A DNA stretch of 64,000 nucleotides from CAVTGO01 sp963734275 (GTDB lineage: Bacteria > Actinomycetota > UBA4738 > HRBIN12), in NCBI GenBank assembly GCA_963734275.1, contig CAVTGO010000018.1, forward strand, positions 310,001 through 374,000. The letters run 5' to 3'. The position numbers were made by a program, and so were the translations under genes. Shown here one piece after another: positions 39,104-47,906 of the stretch. Position 1 is the stretch's first letter. Each line of letters begins with the position of its first letter. The notes under the pieces were generated by a model. The model saw nothing but the letters and a program-made list of their open reading frames with translations, ran no database searches and was not told the origin of the DNA.

Positions 39104-39709
39104 CTAGGCGGGGTCGTCGTGGCCGGGTAGGAACGGCAGGAGCAGGTCTGGGTCGGCCTGGATCGACGCTAGGTCTTGCACCGCAAGGATATCGGGCACG
39201 TTGCGGTACCGCTCACGCACGTCGAGCCCATATCCCACGACGAAGACGTCGGGGCAGTCGAACCCTCGATACCGGATCTCCAGGGGAGCGATGCGACGGA
39301 TGGACTTGTCGAGCAGGGCGCACACCCGAACGCTCGACGGGTTGCGCGATTCGAGGACCGAGATCAGGTACGAGAGTGTGAGCCCGGTGTCCACGATGTC
39401 CTCCACGATGATGACGTCGCGGTCCCCGATGTCGTCGTCCAGGTCCTTCACGATCCGCACACGGCCCCTCGACTCGGCGGCGCCGCCGTACCGCGAGATG
39501 GACATGTAGTCGATCGAGACCGGAAGGGCGATCTCTCGGATCAGGTCTGCGAGGAACACCGAGCCGCCCTTGAGGACCGAGATGAGGACGGGTGCGCGCC
39601 CCTCATAGTCCCCGGTGATGGTGCGGCCGAGCTCCTCGATCCGCCGGCGGATGTCCTCGCGCCCGAACAGCACGCTGGCGACGTCCGACAAGTAGGCCGA
39701 TCGTAGCAT
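39104..39709 (-). CDS. hpt: Hypoxanthine phosphoribosyltransferase
   Basis: A 201-residue type I phosphoribosyltransferase. The PRPP motif VIIVEDIVDTGLTLSYL is clear; VLKGGSVFLADLIR and a C-terminal FVVGYGLDVRERYRNVPDI complete the purine PRTase pattern. It salvages hypoxanthine and guanine to IMP and GMP. It sits between the D,D-carboxypeptidase and the BFN gene. The protein normally begins near 'DVASVLFGREDI', so the first ~8 residues may be non-native; the ATG at 39709 is the simplest start. Confidence 0.94.
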   Translation of the reverse strand: MLRSAYLSDVASVLFGREDIRRRIEELGRTITGDYEGRAPVLISVLKGGSVFLADLIREIALPVSIDYMSISRYGGAAESRGRVRIVKDLDDDIGDRDVIIVEDIVDTGLTLSYLISVLESRNPSSVRVCALLDKSIRRIAPLEIRYRGFDCPDVFVVGYGLDVRERYRNVPDILAVQDLASIQADPDLLLPFLPGHDDPA

Positions 39710-39731
39710 CCGGGGATCGGCGGGGCGGTGC

Positions 39732-41018
39732 TCAGCCGAACAGAGCGTCCAACAGTCCAGCTCCCGCGTCGATCACCGAACCGACTGCGCGGCCCCACCA
39801 CGGGCCATCGTCCGCGAGCGGTGGCGGCGGAGGCACGTCGGTCACGAGGAGCGGCACCTGCCCGATGGTGCGTCCTGGCACCGAGAGCGTGACGGTCCCG
39901 ATGGCCTCGCCCCGAGCGGGCGGGAACGCGACGTCAAGAACGTCGATCGTGCGCCGTACGCCCGCGTCCACGGGCACGAGCCCCTGCAGACCCGCGCCGG
40001 CGGCTACCTGTACCTCGCGACCGCCCACGTCCACCGTCCCGAGGTCCCGGCCCTCCCGGATCAGCGGCCGGCGATCGAACGCCGTGTACCCGTAGCTGAG
40101 GAGCGCCGCGGCGTCGGAGAAGGGCTCCCCCGGCTCGCCGAGGACGACCGCGACGAGGCGGAGATCCTCGCGCTCCGCGGTCGCCACGACATTGAACCCC
40201 GCCGCGCTGGTGAAGCCGGTCTTCACGCCGATCGCCCCCGGGTACAACCACAGGAGCGCGTTGCGGTTCTGGACGATCCGCGGCTCGGCATCGGGACCCT
40301 CGATCGTGTGGAACCGCGTTGCGACGATGTGCGCGAACCCGCTCCGACCGTACGCCGCTCGCGTGAGCCGCACGAGATCGCGTGCCGTTGCGTAGCCGGT
40401 CTCGTCGAGCCCGTTCGGCGACGCGAACGAGGTCCGGTCCATCCCGAGGCGAACCGCCCGCCGGTTCATGGCCGCGACGAACCCGTCCACGGTGCCGCCG
40501 ACGTGCTCGGCCAGGGCGACGGCGGCGTCGTTCGCCGACTGGAGCAGGAGGGCGTAGAGCAGGTCGGTGACGCGCAGCCGCTCGCCCTCCATCAGGCCGA
40601 GCCCCGAGATGCCGGCGACCGGCTCGCCCGCCGCGTTCGCACTGGCGGTGACGACCTCCGTGGGGTGCGTGCGCTCGAGGACGAGGAGGGCCGTCATGAT
40701 CTTCGTGAGGCTCGCGACGGGTCGGCGCTCGGTCGCGTTCAGGCTGAAGAGCACCTGCCCGGTGTCGAGGTCCGCGAGGACGGCCGCCCGCGCGCGGACC
40801 TCGGGCGGGTTGACGGACGGCTCGGGCGTGCGCAGCGACTGCGGGAACGGTGACGGGGAGGTCCGTCCGCCCGGCACGACGACCGGGGTGGGCGGTGGGC
40901 CCTCGGGAGCCGGGCTGGTGCTCTGCGCGAGGCCCGCGCCCGGGAGCGCACCCACCAGGCACAGGGCCCCGATCGCGAGCGCGGCCGGTCGCCGGAGGCG
41001 GGCTCGGGGGCGCCGCAC
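39732..41018 (-). CDS. D-alanyl-D-alanine carboxypeptidase (PBP5/DacA type)
   Basis: A 428-residue secreted penicillin-binding protein. A signal peptide is followed by the three active-site boxes: SLTK (VASLTKIMTALLVL), SAN (LLQSANDAAVALAEH) and KTG (AIGVKTGFTSAAGF). The C-terminal beta domain and a final amphipathic segment (WGRAVGSVIDAGAGLLDALF) would tether it to the membrane. It trims the terminal D-Ala of peptidoglycan pentapeptides. It lies 2 bases after the MerR gene stop. Confidence 0.94.
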   Translation of the reverse strand: MRRPRARLRRPAALAIGALCLVGALPGAGLAQSTSPAPEGPPPTPVVVPGGRTSPSPFPQSLRTPEPSVNPPEVRARAAVLADLDTGQVLFSLNATERRPVASLTKIMTALLVLERTHPTEVVTASANAAGEPVAGISGLGLMEGERLRVTDLLYALLLQSANDAAVALAEHVGGTVDGFVAAMNRRAVRLGMDRTSFASPNGLDETGYATARDLVRLTRAAYGRSGFAHIVATRFHTIEGPDAEPRIVQNRNALLWLYPGAIGVKTGFTSAAGFNVVATAEREDLRLVAVVLGEPGEPFSDAAALLSYGYTAFDRRPLIREGRDLGTVDVGGREVQVAAGAGLQGLVPVDAGVRRTIDVLDVAFPPARGEAIGTVTLSVPGRTIGQVPLLVTDVPPPPPLADDGPWWGRAVGSVIDAGAGLLDALFG

Positions 41019-41020
41019 GC

Positions 41021-41740
41021 TCAGCTGAGGTACTGCCGCAGGTTGGTGCGGAGCAGGGCCTGCTTGAGTTTGCGAGAGGCCTTCGCGAGCTCGCCGAGCG
41101 AGCCCGTGGCAGCTCGACGGGCGTCGGGGTTCCTCTGGCGGAGCTGGGGCATCACGATCGTCTCGAAGAACGCCGCCTCACGCTCCTCGAAGTGCTTGTA
41201 CATCGTCAGGTGCCGGGGCTCGACCCCGAACCGGAAGAAGTCCTTCACGATCGACAGCACGATGTAGTCGTCACCGTCGTAGTACCGAGCCGAGTCGGGT
41301 CCGTGCGAGCACACCAGGCCGAACGACTCGAGCTCGCGGATCCGGTCGCGGTCCACGCCGGTAGCCGACGACATCTCCTCGATCGACATCTGCAGTCCCG
41401 TGGGAGCCTCGGCCAGCGATTCCTCGCCGTCGGCCGCCGCGGCGGCATCCACCATCGCGGCACCTCCCTCGCCGTCGACGGACTCCTGCTCGAGCAGGCG
41501 CTCCTTGATTACCTTGAGCGGGAGGTACTCGTCACGCTGCATCCGCAGGATCGACTTCAGGCGATCGAGGTCCTTCTCGTGGAACTTGCGGTAGCCGGAG
41601 GGCGTGCGCTCGGGCTCGATCAACCCTTCGGACTCGAGGAACCGGATCTTGCTGATCGTGATGTCTGGGAACTCGGTCTTCACCGTCACCAGGACCTCGC
41701 CGATCGACTGGTAGCTCCGTGTGGGCATCGCGTCCCTCAC
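41021..41740 (-). CDS. MerR-family regulator (FtsR/Rv1828-like)
   Basis: A 239-residue protein with an N-terminal MerR winged helix (SIGEVLVTVKTEFPDITISK, IRFLESEGLIEPERTPSGYR, KFHEKDLDRLKSILRMQRDE). A long Ala/Glu linker leads to a second helical domain with another HTH-like part (SIEEMSSATGVDRDRIRELE). It starts at a GTG overlapping the FHA gene stop (GTGA). The order gcvH-FHA-this gene matches Rv1826-Rv1828; the corynebacterial member FtsR activates ftsZ. Regulation of division is therefore a plausible inference. Confidence 0.9.
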   Translation of the reverse strand: MRDAMPTRSYQSIGEVLVTVKTEFPDITISKIRFLESEGLIEPERTPSGYRKFHEKDLDRLKSILRMQRDEYLPLKVIKERLLEQESVDGEGGAAMVDAAAAADGEESLAEAPTGLQMSIEEMSSATGVDRDRIRELESFGLVCSHGPDSARYYDGDDYIVLSIVKDFFRFGVEPRHLTMYKHFEEREAAFFETIVMPQLRQRNPDARRAATGSLGELAKASRKLKQALLRTNLRQYLS

Positions 41741-42192
41741 TCCCCCGCGAAGAAGACGAGCTTGAACTTGCCGATCTGCACCTCATCGTGCGACACGAGC
41801 TTGGTCGTCTCGACACGTTCGCGGTTCACGTACGTCCCGTTGAGGCTCCCGAGGTCGTGGATCGAGAAGCCGTCGGCCTGCCGGCGGATCTCGGCATGCT
41901 TGCGGCTCACGGTCACGTCGTCCAGGAACACATCGCTCTCGGGGCTGCGGCCGGTCGTCGTGACGTCGGACTGGATGAGGAAGGTCGACCCTGCGTTCGG
42001 GCCGTGCTTGACTAGAAGGAGAGCCTGACCGGCCTCGAGCTCGTCCTCGGGGAAGGGGAACTCGTCGGACCCTTCAGTTTCGATCTCCACGGGCGTGATC
42101 CCGATGGTCGTATCGCTCTGCAGGGCAGCCCCACAGTTCGCGCAGAAGCGCGCTTCGTCCTTGTTGGGATGTCCACAGTTGGTGCAGTACAC
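41737..42192 (-). CDS. FHA-domain protein with N-terminal zinc ribbon (GarA-like)
   Basis: A 151-residue protein. Residues 1-22 form a ribbon (MYCTNCGHPNKDEARFCANC, two CxxC pairs), then an acidic linker (to about 55) with SDTTIGITP as a possible phosphorylation site, and a FHA domain (TTGRSPESDVFLDDVTVSRK, HAEIRR, DLGSLNGTYVN). FHA domains bind phosphothreonine. Mycobacterial GarA, in the same gene order, controls glutamate metabolism but carries an ETTS motif instead of a ribbon. The gene starts at GTG 42192. Confidence 0.9.
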   Translation of the reverse strand: MYCTNCGHPNKDEARFCANCGAALQSDTTIGITPVEIETEGSDEFPFPEDELEAGQALLLVKHGPNAGSTFLIQSDVTTTGRSPESDVFLDDVTVSRKHAEIRRQADGFSIHDLGSLNGTYVNRERVETTKLVSHDEVQIGKFKLVFFAGE

Positions 42193-42269
42193 GCTCGACC
42201 TCTCCCGGCTCCCGCCCTCGGGCTGACGGTGCGGCTCGAAGCCTCAACCTCGACCTCGATGCGACCTGC

Positions 42270-42298
42270 AACCTATCGTGCGCGGACAGGAGGGTCAA
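42270..42298 (-). promoter_or_regulatory. Promoter of the FHA-MerR-dacA genes
   Basis: On the minus strand TTGACC (complement 42293-42298), 17 bases, TAGGTT (complement 42270-42275). It lies in the 137-base gap between gcvH and the FHA gene, about 70 bases before the start codon. Confidence 0.6.
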
Positions 42299-42329
42299 CC
42301 GACGCGAGGGGTCGACCGTGCGGGCGGGT

Positions 42330-42722
42330 TCAGGCGTCCTGCTGCTGCACGAGCGCCGCGTAGGCATCCGCGTCCATCAGGCCCTCGAGCTCCGATGCCT
42401 CGGACACCTCCAGGACCGCGAGCCACCCCTCACCGTAAGGCTGCTCGTTCACCAGCTCGGGCCGCTCGTCGAGCAGGGCGTTGCGCTCGATCACGGTGCC
42501 GGAGACGGGCGCGTACACGTCGGAGACCGACTTGGTGGACTCCACTTCGCCGAAGGGCTGGTTCGCGGTCACCGCGGTGCCGACCTGCGGCACGTCCACG
42601 TAGACGACGTCGCCGAGCGCGTCCTGCGCGTAGTCCGTGATGCCGACGCGAACCCTGCCGTCGCCCTCGTCGCGGACCCACTCGTGCTCCTTCGTGTATC
42701 GGAGGTCCTGCGGGAACTCCAT
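42330..42722 (-). CDS. gcvH: Glycine cleavage system H protein
   Basis: A 130-residue lipoyl carrier. The lipoylated lysine is in GEVESTKSVSDVYAPVSG; the N-terminal FPQDLRYTKEHEWVR and C-terminal GWLAVLEV segments are standard. It shuttles the aminomethyl group between GcvP and GcvT. It is 7 kb from gcvPA/gcvPB on the same strand. Confidence 0.96.
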   Translation of the reverse strand: MEFPQDLRYTKEHEWVRDEGDGRVRVGITDYAQDALGDVVYVDVPQVGTAVTANQPFGEVESTKSVSDVYAPVSGTVIERNALLDERPELVNEQPYGEGWLAVLEVSEASELEGLMDADAYAALVQQQDA

Positions 42723-42765
42723 AGCTCGCTCTCTCCTCGGCTCGGTCGCGCACGGACGGTAGCAA

Positions 42766-43374
42766 CTATCGACGGGGCGCGTCGGTCCATGCGCGACGGA
42801 GGTCCCGCGCGTAGAGGCCGGTCGCCACGAAGTACTCGACGATGCCCACGCCGTAGAACACCCACCCGCAGGCGATGAACGCGGGTGCGAACGGACCTCC
42901 GAGGTTCCCCCACGCGATCGCGGCGATCGCCGTCATCAGCGCGAACGTCGCCACCTTGCCGATGTACCGGACGTCGATGGTGGCCCGGCGCGCCGCGAGC
43001 AGCACCAACCCGGTGAGCAGGATCATCGCGTCGCGCACGAGGATCAGCAGGGCTGCCCACAGCGGGAAGGCGTCCGCGACGACCAGCGCGACCAGGCCTG
43101 CCGCGATCGCGAGCCGGTCGGCGACCGGATCCAGCACCTTGCCGAGCTCGGAGACCTGTCCGGTAGCCCGCGCGACCACGCCGTCCACCCAGTCGGTTGC
43201 CACGACGGCCGCGAACAGCACCAGTCCCGCGAACGCCGTGTCCGGGTCCACGATCAGGGGCACGAAGACCGGGATCAGGGCGATCCGGACGAACGAGATG
43301 AGGTTCGGGACGGTGAGGATCCCGGAATTGGCCCCCGCGCCAGCTTGGGCGGCGTCCGGGGCGCGCTGGCTCAT
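42766..43374 (-). CDS. pgsA: CDP-diacylglycerol-type phosphatidyltransferase
   Basis: A 202-residue membrane protein of the CDP-alcohol phosphatidyltransferase family. The signature DWVDGVVARATGQVSELGK...LDPVADR matches DGx2ARx8Gx3Dx3D exactly. Several membrane spans follow. Its likely product is phosphatidylglycerophosphate, but a related head group (for example inositol phosphate) cannot be ruled out by eye. It starts a minus-strand run with gcvH. Confidence 0.85.
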   Translation of the reverse strand: MSQRAPDAAQAGAGANSGILTVPNLISFVRIALIPVFVPLIVDPDTAFAGLVLFAAVVATDWVDGVVARATGQVSELGKVLDPVADRLAIAAGLVALVVADAFPLWAALLILVRDAMILLTGLVLLAARRATIDVRYIGKVATFALMTAIAAIAWGNLGGPFAPAFIACGWVFYGVGIVEYFVATGLYARDLRRAWTDAPRR

Positions 43375-43398
43375 GGTGCCGCGAACGTACCACCCTCG

Positions 43399-43473
43399 TC
43401 GGGCCGGCCGGATTCGAACCGGCGACCTTCAGTCCCCCAGACTGACGCGCTAACCATGCTGCGCCACGGCCCG
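43399..43473 (-). tRNA. tRNA-Pro (anticodon GGG)
   Basis: A 75-base cloverleaf on the minus strand. The seven-pair acceptor stem is CGGGCCG/CGGCCCG. The D stem is GCGC/GCGC, and the anticodon stem TCAGT/ACTGA holds loop CTGGGGG (anticodon GGG). The T arm is GCCGG-TTCGAAT-CCGGC and the discriminator base is A. CCA is not encoded (CGA follows). Confidence 0.95.
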
Positions 43474-43483
43474 CGTCCCCATC

Positions 43484-44779
43484 CTACCGGGAGCGCGCGG
43501 CGCCTCCCGGCCGGAACCTCAACCGGAGGGGCACCCCGTCGAGGCCGAAGGCTCGCCGGAGCCGCCCCTCGAGGAATCGGCGGTAGGCGCCGTCGGGCTC
43601 GTCGGCCCCGAACAGGACGAACGTGGGCGGAGCCGTCGTCACCTGCGTCGCGTACCGGAACCGGGCGCCGGCCGGAGGCGGACGCTCGTCGACGGCCGCG
43701 CGCAGGGCCTGGTTCACCGAGGCCGTCGGCGCCCGCCGGGCCCACCGCTCATGGACCTGGAGCAGGGCGGCCGGCAGCCGGTGCACGCCGGTTCCGGTCA
43801 ACGCCGAGGCCCGCAGCACGGGCGAACGTGCGAACGGGACGAGGAGCTCGGTGAGCTCCTTGAACGCGCGGTCCCGCTCCTCGACCAGGTCCCATTTGTT
43901 CGCGACCACGACGAGCCCGCGCCCGGCCTCCATGACCCTTGCCGCGATCCGCTTGTCCTCGCCCGTGAGGCCTTCGGCGGCGTCCAGGATCAGCACCGCG
44001 ACCCCGGCGCGCTCGATCGCGCGCTCGGCACGCAGGAAGCTGTAGTACTCGACGCCTTGCACGGTGGCCGGTCGCCGGAACCCCGCCGTGTCCACGAACC
44101 GGACGGGGCCCGAGGGCCAGGTCACCACGGCGTCCACGGAATCCCGAGTCGTGCCGGCCTCCTCGAACACGACCGAGCGCTCCTCGCCGACCAGGCGGTT
44201 GAACAGGCTCGACTTGCCCACGTTCGGGCGGCCGACGAGCGCGAACCGAGGCTCGGGGCCCTCGGGCTCCGGGGCGTCGCGACCCTCGGGGAGGACCTCG
44301 ATCAGGCGGTCCAGGAGCTCGCCCGAGCCACGGCCGTGGAGCGCGGAGACCGCGACCGGCTCGCCGAGGCCGAGCGCGTGGAACGCGGCGGTCGCCGGTT
44401 CGTCCGTGTCCGAATCGACCTTGTTGGCCACGAGGATCACCGGGACGGTGGCTCGGCGGAGCCTGCGGGCGAGCATCGCGTCGTCCTCGACGGGCCCGGT
44501 CTTGGCGTCGACCACGAACAGGATCAGGTCGGCCGACCCGGCGGCGCGCTCGGCCTGCTTCGAGACCAAGGCATCGATCCCCTTCGCGCCGTGCAGGAAG
44601 CCGCCTGTGTCCACCAAACGGAAGTCGCGGCCGCCCCAGGATGCGTCGAGCTCCACCCGGTCGCGGGTGACCCCCGGCATCTCGTCGGCGATCGTCTCGC
44701 GGCGGCCGAAGAGCCGGTTCACGAGCGTCGACTTGCCGACGTTCTGGCGGCCCATCACCGCCACCACTGGAGGGGTCAC
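43484..44779 (-). CDS. der: Ribosome-associated GTPase Der (EngA)
   Basis: A 431-residue double GTPase. The first G domain has GRQNVGKSTL, DTGGF and NKVD; the second has GRPNVGKSSL, DTAGF and NKWD. A C-terminal KH-like domain follows (FVLFGADEPDGAYRRFLEGR). It acts in 50S subunit assembly. GTG start overlaps the cmk stop by four bases. cmk-der is the same order as in mycobacteria. Confidence 0.96.
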   Translation of the reverse strand: MTPPVVAVMGRQNVGKSTLVNRLFGRRETIADEMPGVTRDRVELDASWGGRDFRLVDTGGFLHGAKGIDALVSKQAERAAGSADLILFVVDAKTGPVEDDAMLARRLRRATVPVILVANKVDSDTDEPATAAFHALGLGEPVAVSALHGRGSGELLDRLIEVLPEGRDAPEPEGPEPRFALVGRPNVGKSSLFNRLVGEERSVVFEEAGTTRDSVDAVVTWPSGPVRFVDTAGFRRPATVQGVEYYSFLRAERAIERAGVAVLILDAAEGLTGEDKRIAARVMEAGRGLVVVANKWDLVEERDRAFKELTELLVPFARSPVLRASALTGTGVHRLPAALLQVHERWARRAPTASVNQALRAAVDERPPPAGARFRYATQVTTAPPTFVLFGADEPDGAYRRFLEGRLRRAFGLDGVPLRLRFRPGGAARSR

Positions 44780-45441
44780 CGCTCGCCGCCCAATCGCTCC
44801 CGGACGACCGCCAGCGCGGCCTCGAACACCGCGTCCGCGTCGAGCTTGGTGGTATCGAGCACGACGGCGTCGGGCGCAGGCTCGAGCGGGTTCGTCCGGG
44901 CGTCGAGGGCGTCTCGCGCATGGAGCTCGCGGGCGACGACCTCCTCGGGCGCCCCGGCGGCACGCTCCTGCCCACGGCGCGCGGCCCGCTCGTCGGCCTC
45001 GGCCTGCAGGAACAGCTTCATGTCCGCATCGGGCACGACGACCGTCCCGATGTCCCGGCCCTCCATCACGGCTCCGGCCTCGGCCAACCGGCGCTGCTCG
45101 TCGCGCATCGGGGCTCGCACCTCGAGATGACGTGAAACCCTGGAGACGCTCGACTCCACCTCGGGTGATCGCAGAGCCGCCTGCGGAGCCTCTCCGTCGA
45201 TCCGCAGTTGCGGGGGACGCAGGCTGGAGTCGAGGTCGAACCTCAGCCGGCGCGCGACGGCCCCGAGGCCCGGACCGTCATCGAGGTCGGCGTGCTCCCG
45301 CAGAGCCTCTAGCGTGATGGCCCGGTACATCAGACCCGTGTTCACGTAGGGCAGGCCGAGTTCCTCCGCCAGGCGACGAGCCAGCGTGCTCTTGCCCGAG
45401 CCCGCCGGCCCGTCGATGGCGATCACGGGCCGGCGGGTCAC
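44776..45441 (-). CDS. cmk: Cytidylate kinase
   Basis: A 221-residue NMP kinase with the P-loop IAIDGPAGSGKSTLARRLAE at the N-terminus and the family segments YVNTGLMYRAITL, VMEGRDIGTVVVPDADMKLF and a C-terminal DTTKLDADAVFE. It phosphorylates CMP and dCMP. It starts at a GTG overlapping the aroA stop. Confidence 0.96.
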   Translation of the reverse strand: MTRRPVIAIDGPAGSGKSTLARRLAEELGLPYVNTGLMYRAITLEALREHADLDDGPGLGAVARRLRFDLDSSLRPPQLRIDGEAPQAALRSPEVESSVSRVSRHLEVRAPMRDEQRRLAEAGAVMEGRDIGTVVVPDADMKLFLQAEADERAARRGQERAAGAPEEVVARELHARDALDARTNPLEPAPDAVVLDTTKLDADAVFEAALAVVRERLGGER

Positions 45442-46799
45442 CGATCCACCCTCGCTCCCAGGCTGTCGAGCGCGCCGACGAATCCGGGGAATGACACCTC
45501 CGCGTCCTCGATACCGTCGACCGTCACCGGCCCGTGGGCGGCGAGGGCCCCGACCGCCAATGCCATCGCCATCCGGTGGTCACCGCCCGAGCCCACCGTG
45601 CCACCCGCGAGACCGCCGCCCGCGACGACGAGGTCCTCGTCCTCGACGCCGGCGCCCCCGCCAAGAGCGCGGATCGAGTCGACCAGGCCGGTGAGCCGGT
45701 CGCTCTCCTTGTGACGCAGCTCGCCCGCGCCAAGGAACCAGGTCTCTCCGCGGGCATGGGCCGCGAGCAGCGCCAGCACCGGCACCTCGTCGATCAGCAG
45801 CGGCAGCTCGTCCTCCGTGATCGATGTCCCGGCGAGGCCGGCGGACGGCTCGACGCTGAGATCGCCGAGCGGTTCACCGAGCTCGTGGCCGGTGACCTCG
45901 GCCACGGTACGTACCCCCATGCGGCGGAGTACCTCCAGCACGTGGGTCCGGCTGGGGTTCAGCCCGACCTCTCGGACCGTGAGCCCTCCGCCGGTGAGCG
46001 CGGCCGCCGCGAGCAGGAACGCGGCCGAGGAGACGTCGCCGGGCACCGTGCCGCGGAAGCCCCGGTGGCGGAACGCCCGCAGGCGCGCGAGGCCCGGTCG
46101 CGCGTCCACCGGCGCGCCCAGGTGCGCCAGGACGCGCTCGGTGTGGTCGCGGGTCGCCGCCGGTTCGCGGACCGTGGTCTCCCCGTCGGCCTCGAGCCCG
46201 GCCAGCAGCACGGCCCCCTTCACCTGGGCGCTCGGGACCGGGCCGGCGTGCTCGATCCCGTGGAGCGGCCCCCCGACCACGGTAACGGGGGCACGCCCGC
46301 CGGTCGTCCGGATCTCGGCGCCCATCGCGCGCAGCGGCTCGGCAACCCTCTCCATCGGCCGCGTGGACAGGCTCTCGTCCCCGGTCAGGGTCGCCTCGAA
46401 CGCGCACGGAGCCAGGACGCCCGCCAGCAGGCGCATCGTCGTGCCCGAGTTCCCGCACTCGACGGGGCCGTCCGGATGCCGAAGCGCCACTCGACCCTCA
46501 GCCTCGAGCACGATCGATGCCGGTCGAGGTTCAGCCTTGTTCGACGTGGAACCGTCACCGTCCGGGGTGGGGACGGGGTGCGAAGCCCAAGCCTCGAGTT
46601 CAGCTGCAGCACCCGGCGGCGCGATCGCGGCCAGGGACCTCGCCGTGGACCGGACGTCGAGGGACACGGGGAGGCCGTGGATCTCGCTGCGGCCTTCGGC
46701 GGTGGCGGCGAGGATCAGCCAGCGGTGCGCGATCGACTTGTCGCCGGGGACGCGCGCCTCGCCCTCCACGGTGCCGCCCGGCGTGACCACGATGCGCAT
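45438..46799 (-). CDS. aroA: 3-phosphoshikimate 1-carboxyvinyltransferase (EPSP synthase)
   Basis: A 453-residue inverted-barrel enzyme. The N-terminal GDKSIAHRWLILAA segment binds phosphate/PEP. The usual LGNAGT segment reads ECGNSGTTMRLL, and the C-terminal part has DELPLLIDEVPVLALLAAHA, RHKESDRLTGL and GDHRMAMALAV. A ~25-residue Asp/Ser-rich insertion (SHPVPTPDGDGSTSNKAEPR) lies near residue 70. It makes EPSP in the shikimate pathway, beside tyrA and aroH. It is coupled to cmk. Confidence 0.95.
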   Translation of the reverse strand: MRIVVTPGGTVEGEARVPGDKSIAHRWLILAATAEGRSEIHGLPVSLDVRSTARSLAAIAPPGAAAELEAWASHPVPTPDGDGSTSNKAEPRPASIVLEAEGRVALRHPDGPVECGNSGTTMRLLAGVLAPCAFEATLTGDESLSTRPMERVAEPLRAMGAEIRTTGGRAPVTVVGGPLHGIEHAGPVPSAQVKGAVLLAGLEADGETTVREPAATRDHTERVLAHLGAPVDARPGLARLRAFRHRGFRGTVPGDVSSAAFLLAAAALTGGGLTVREVGLNPSRTHVLEVLRRMGVRTVAEVTGHELGEPLGDLSVEPSAGLAGTSITEDELPLLIDEVPVLALLAAHARGETWFLGAGELRHKESDRLTGLVDSIRALGGGAGVEDEDLVVAGGGLAGGTVGSGGDHRMAMALAVGALAAHGPVTVDGIEDAEVSFPGFVGALDSLGARVDR

Positions 46800-46808
46800 G
46801 GCGGGTCC

Positions 46809-47906
46809 TCAGGCCAGCCGGAGCGGCTCGAACCAGCGCTCGCGAAGGGCTCGCTCGGCCTGCTCGGCGGCTCCGGCGGCGACGGTGAGGTGCAGGGTCC
46901 CTCGGCCACCCTCGTGCGAGTGGACGATCTGGAGGTCCTCGATGTTCACCTCGGCCTCGCTCATGACCGAGGTGACCTCGGCGAGCACGCCAGGGCGGTC
47001 CGGTACCGGGACCTGGAGCACCGCGACCCCCGCCTTCACCTGCGGCTTGGCCGCCAGCGACAGGCGGGCCTGCTTGGCCGCCGCGAACGCGGCCTCGACC
47101 TCCTCCCGGGACTCCGAGTCGACGAGGTCCCGAGGCTGCCCGAGGCGCGCGACGTACAGGTCGATCGCACGGACGATGGCGTCCCGGTTCGCCAGCAGGA
47201 TGTCTCCCCACAGACGCGGATTGGACGCGGCGAGGCGGGTGAGGTCGCGGAACCCGCCGGCCGCCAGGAGCAGGATCTCCGGCTCCCCCGCCTCCTCGGT
47301 GGCAGCGAGGCCCATGAGGGCGGTGGAGGCGAGCTGGGGCAGGTGACTCACCACGGCGACGAGGCGGTCGTGGCGATCGGCGTCCATCCGCACCGGGCGG
47401 GCCCCGATCCGGACGATCCAGGCCTCGAGGCGCGCGATGACCTCTTCGTCCGCGCCCGACCCCTCCGCCAGGACCCACACGATGCCGTCGAGGACGGATG
47501 GTGAGGCGTGGTCCGGGCCCGAGCGTTCGGAGCCACCCATCGGATGCCCGCCGACGTAGCGGCGCAGGTCCGAGGCGTGCGAACGACGCTCGACCTCGAC
47601 CATCACGTGAGACTTCACGCTCGCTACGTCCGTCACGATCGCCTCGGGCGCAAGGCGCAGGACCTCGGCCACGAGTTCAGGGACCGACGGGATCGGGGTG
47701 CACACGAACACGAGGGTCGATCCGCGGACGGCGTCCTCGAGGCTCGCCGCCGCCGAGGACCCGGAGCGCTCGGCGGCGTGGCGCAGGACGTCCGGGTCGG
47801 TATCGAACCCCCGCACCGCGTCGCCGGCCCGGGCGGCGGCCATCGCGATCGAGGTACCGATCAGGCCGGTCCCGACGACGGCGATCCGCTCAGCCGAGGT
47901 CGTCAC
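46809..47906 (-). CDS. tyrA: Prephenate dehydrogenase with C-terminal ACT domain
   Basis: A 365-residue protein. The N-terminal Rossmann fold has VVGTGLIGTSIAMAAARAG. The catalytic part has VGGHPMGGSERSGPDHA, and the helical dimerisation half has HDRLVAVVSHLPQLASTALM. The last ~75 residues form an ACT domain (VLQVPVPDRPGVLAEVTSVM), so feedback control by tyrosine or another amino acid is likely. The GTG at 47906 is the chosen start; it lies 17 bases inside the aroH gene. Confidence 0.93.
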   Translation of the reverse strand: MTTSAERIAVVGTGLIGTSIAMAAARAGDAVRGFDTDPDVLRHAAERSGSSAAASLEDAVRGSTLVFVCTPIPSVPELVAEVLRLAPEAIVTDVASVKSHVMVEVERRSHASDLRRYVGGHPMGGSERSGPDHASPSVLDGIVWVLAEGSGADEEVIARLEAWIVRIGARPVRMDADRHDRLVAVVSHLPQLASTALMGLAATEEAGEPEILLLAAGGFRDLTRLAASNPRLWGDILLANRDAIVRAIDLYVARLGQPRDLVDSESREEVEAAFAAAKQARLSLAAKPQVKAGVAVLQVPVPDRPGVLAEVTSVMSEAEVNIEDLQIVHSHEGGRGTLHLTVAAGAAEQAERALRERWFEPLRLA

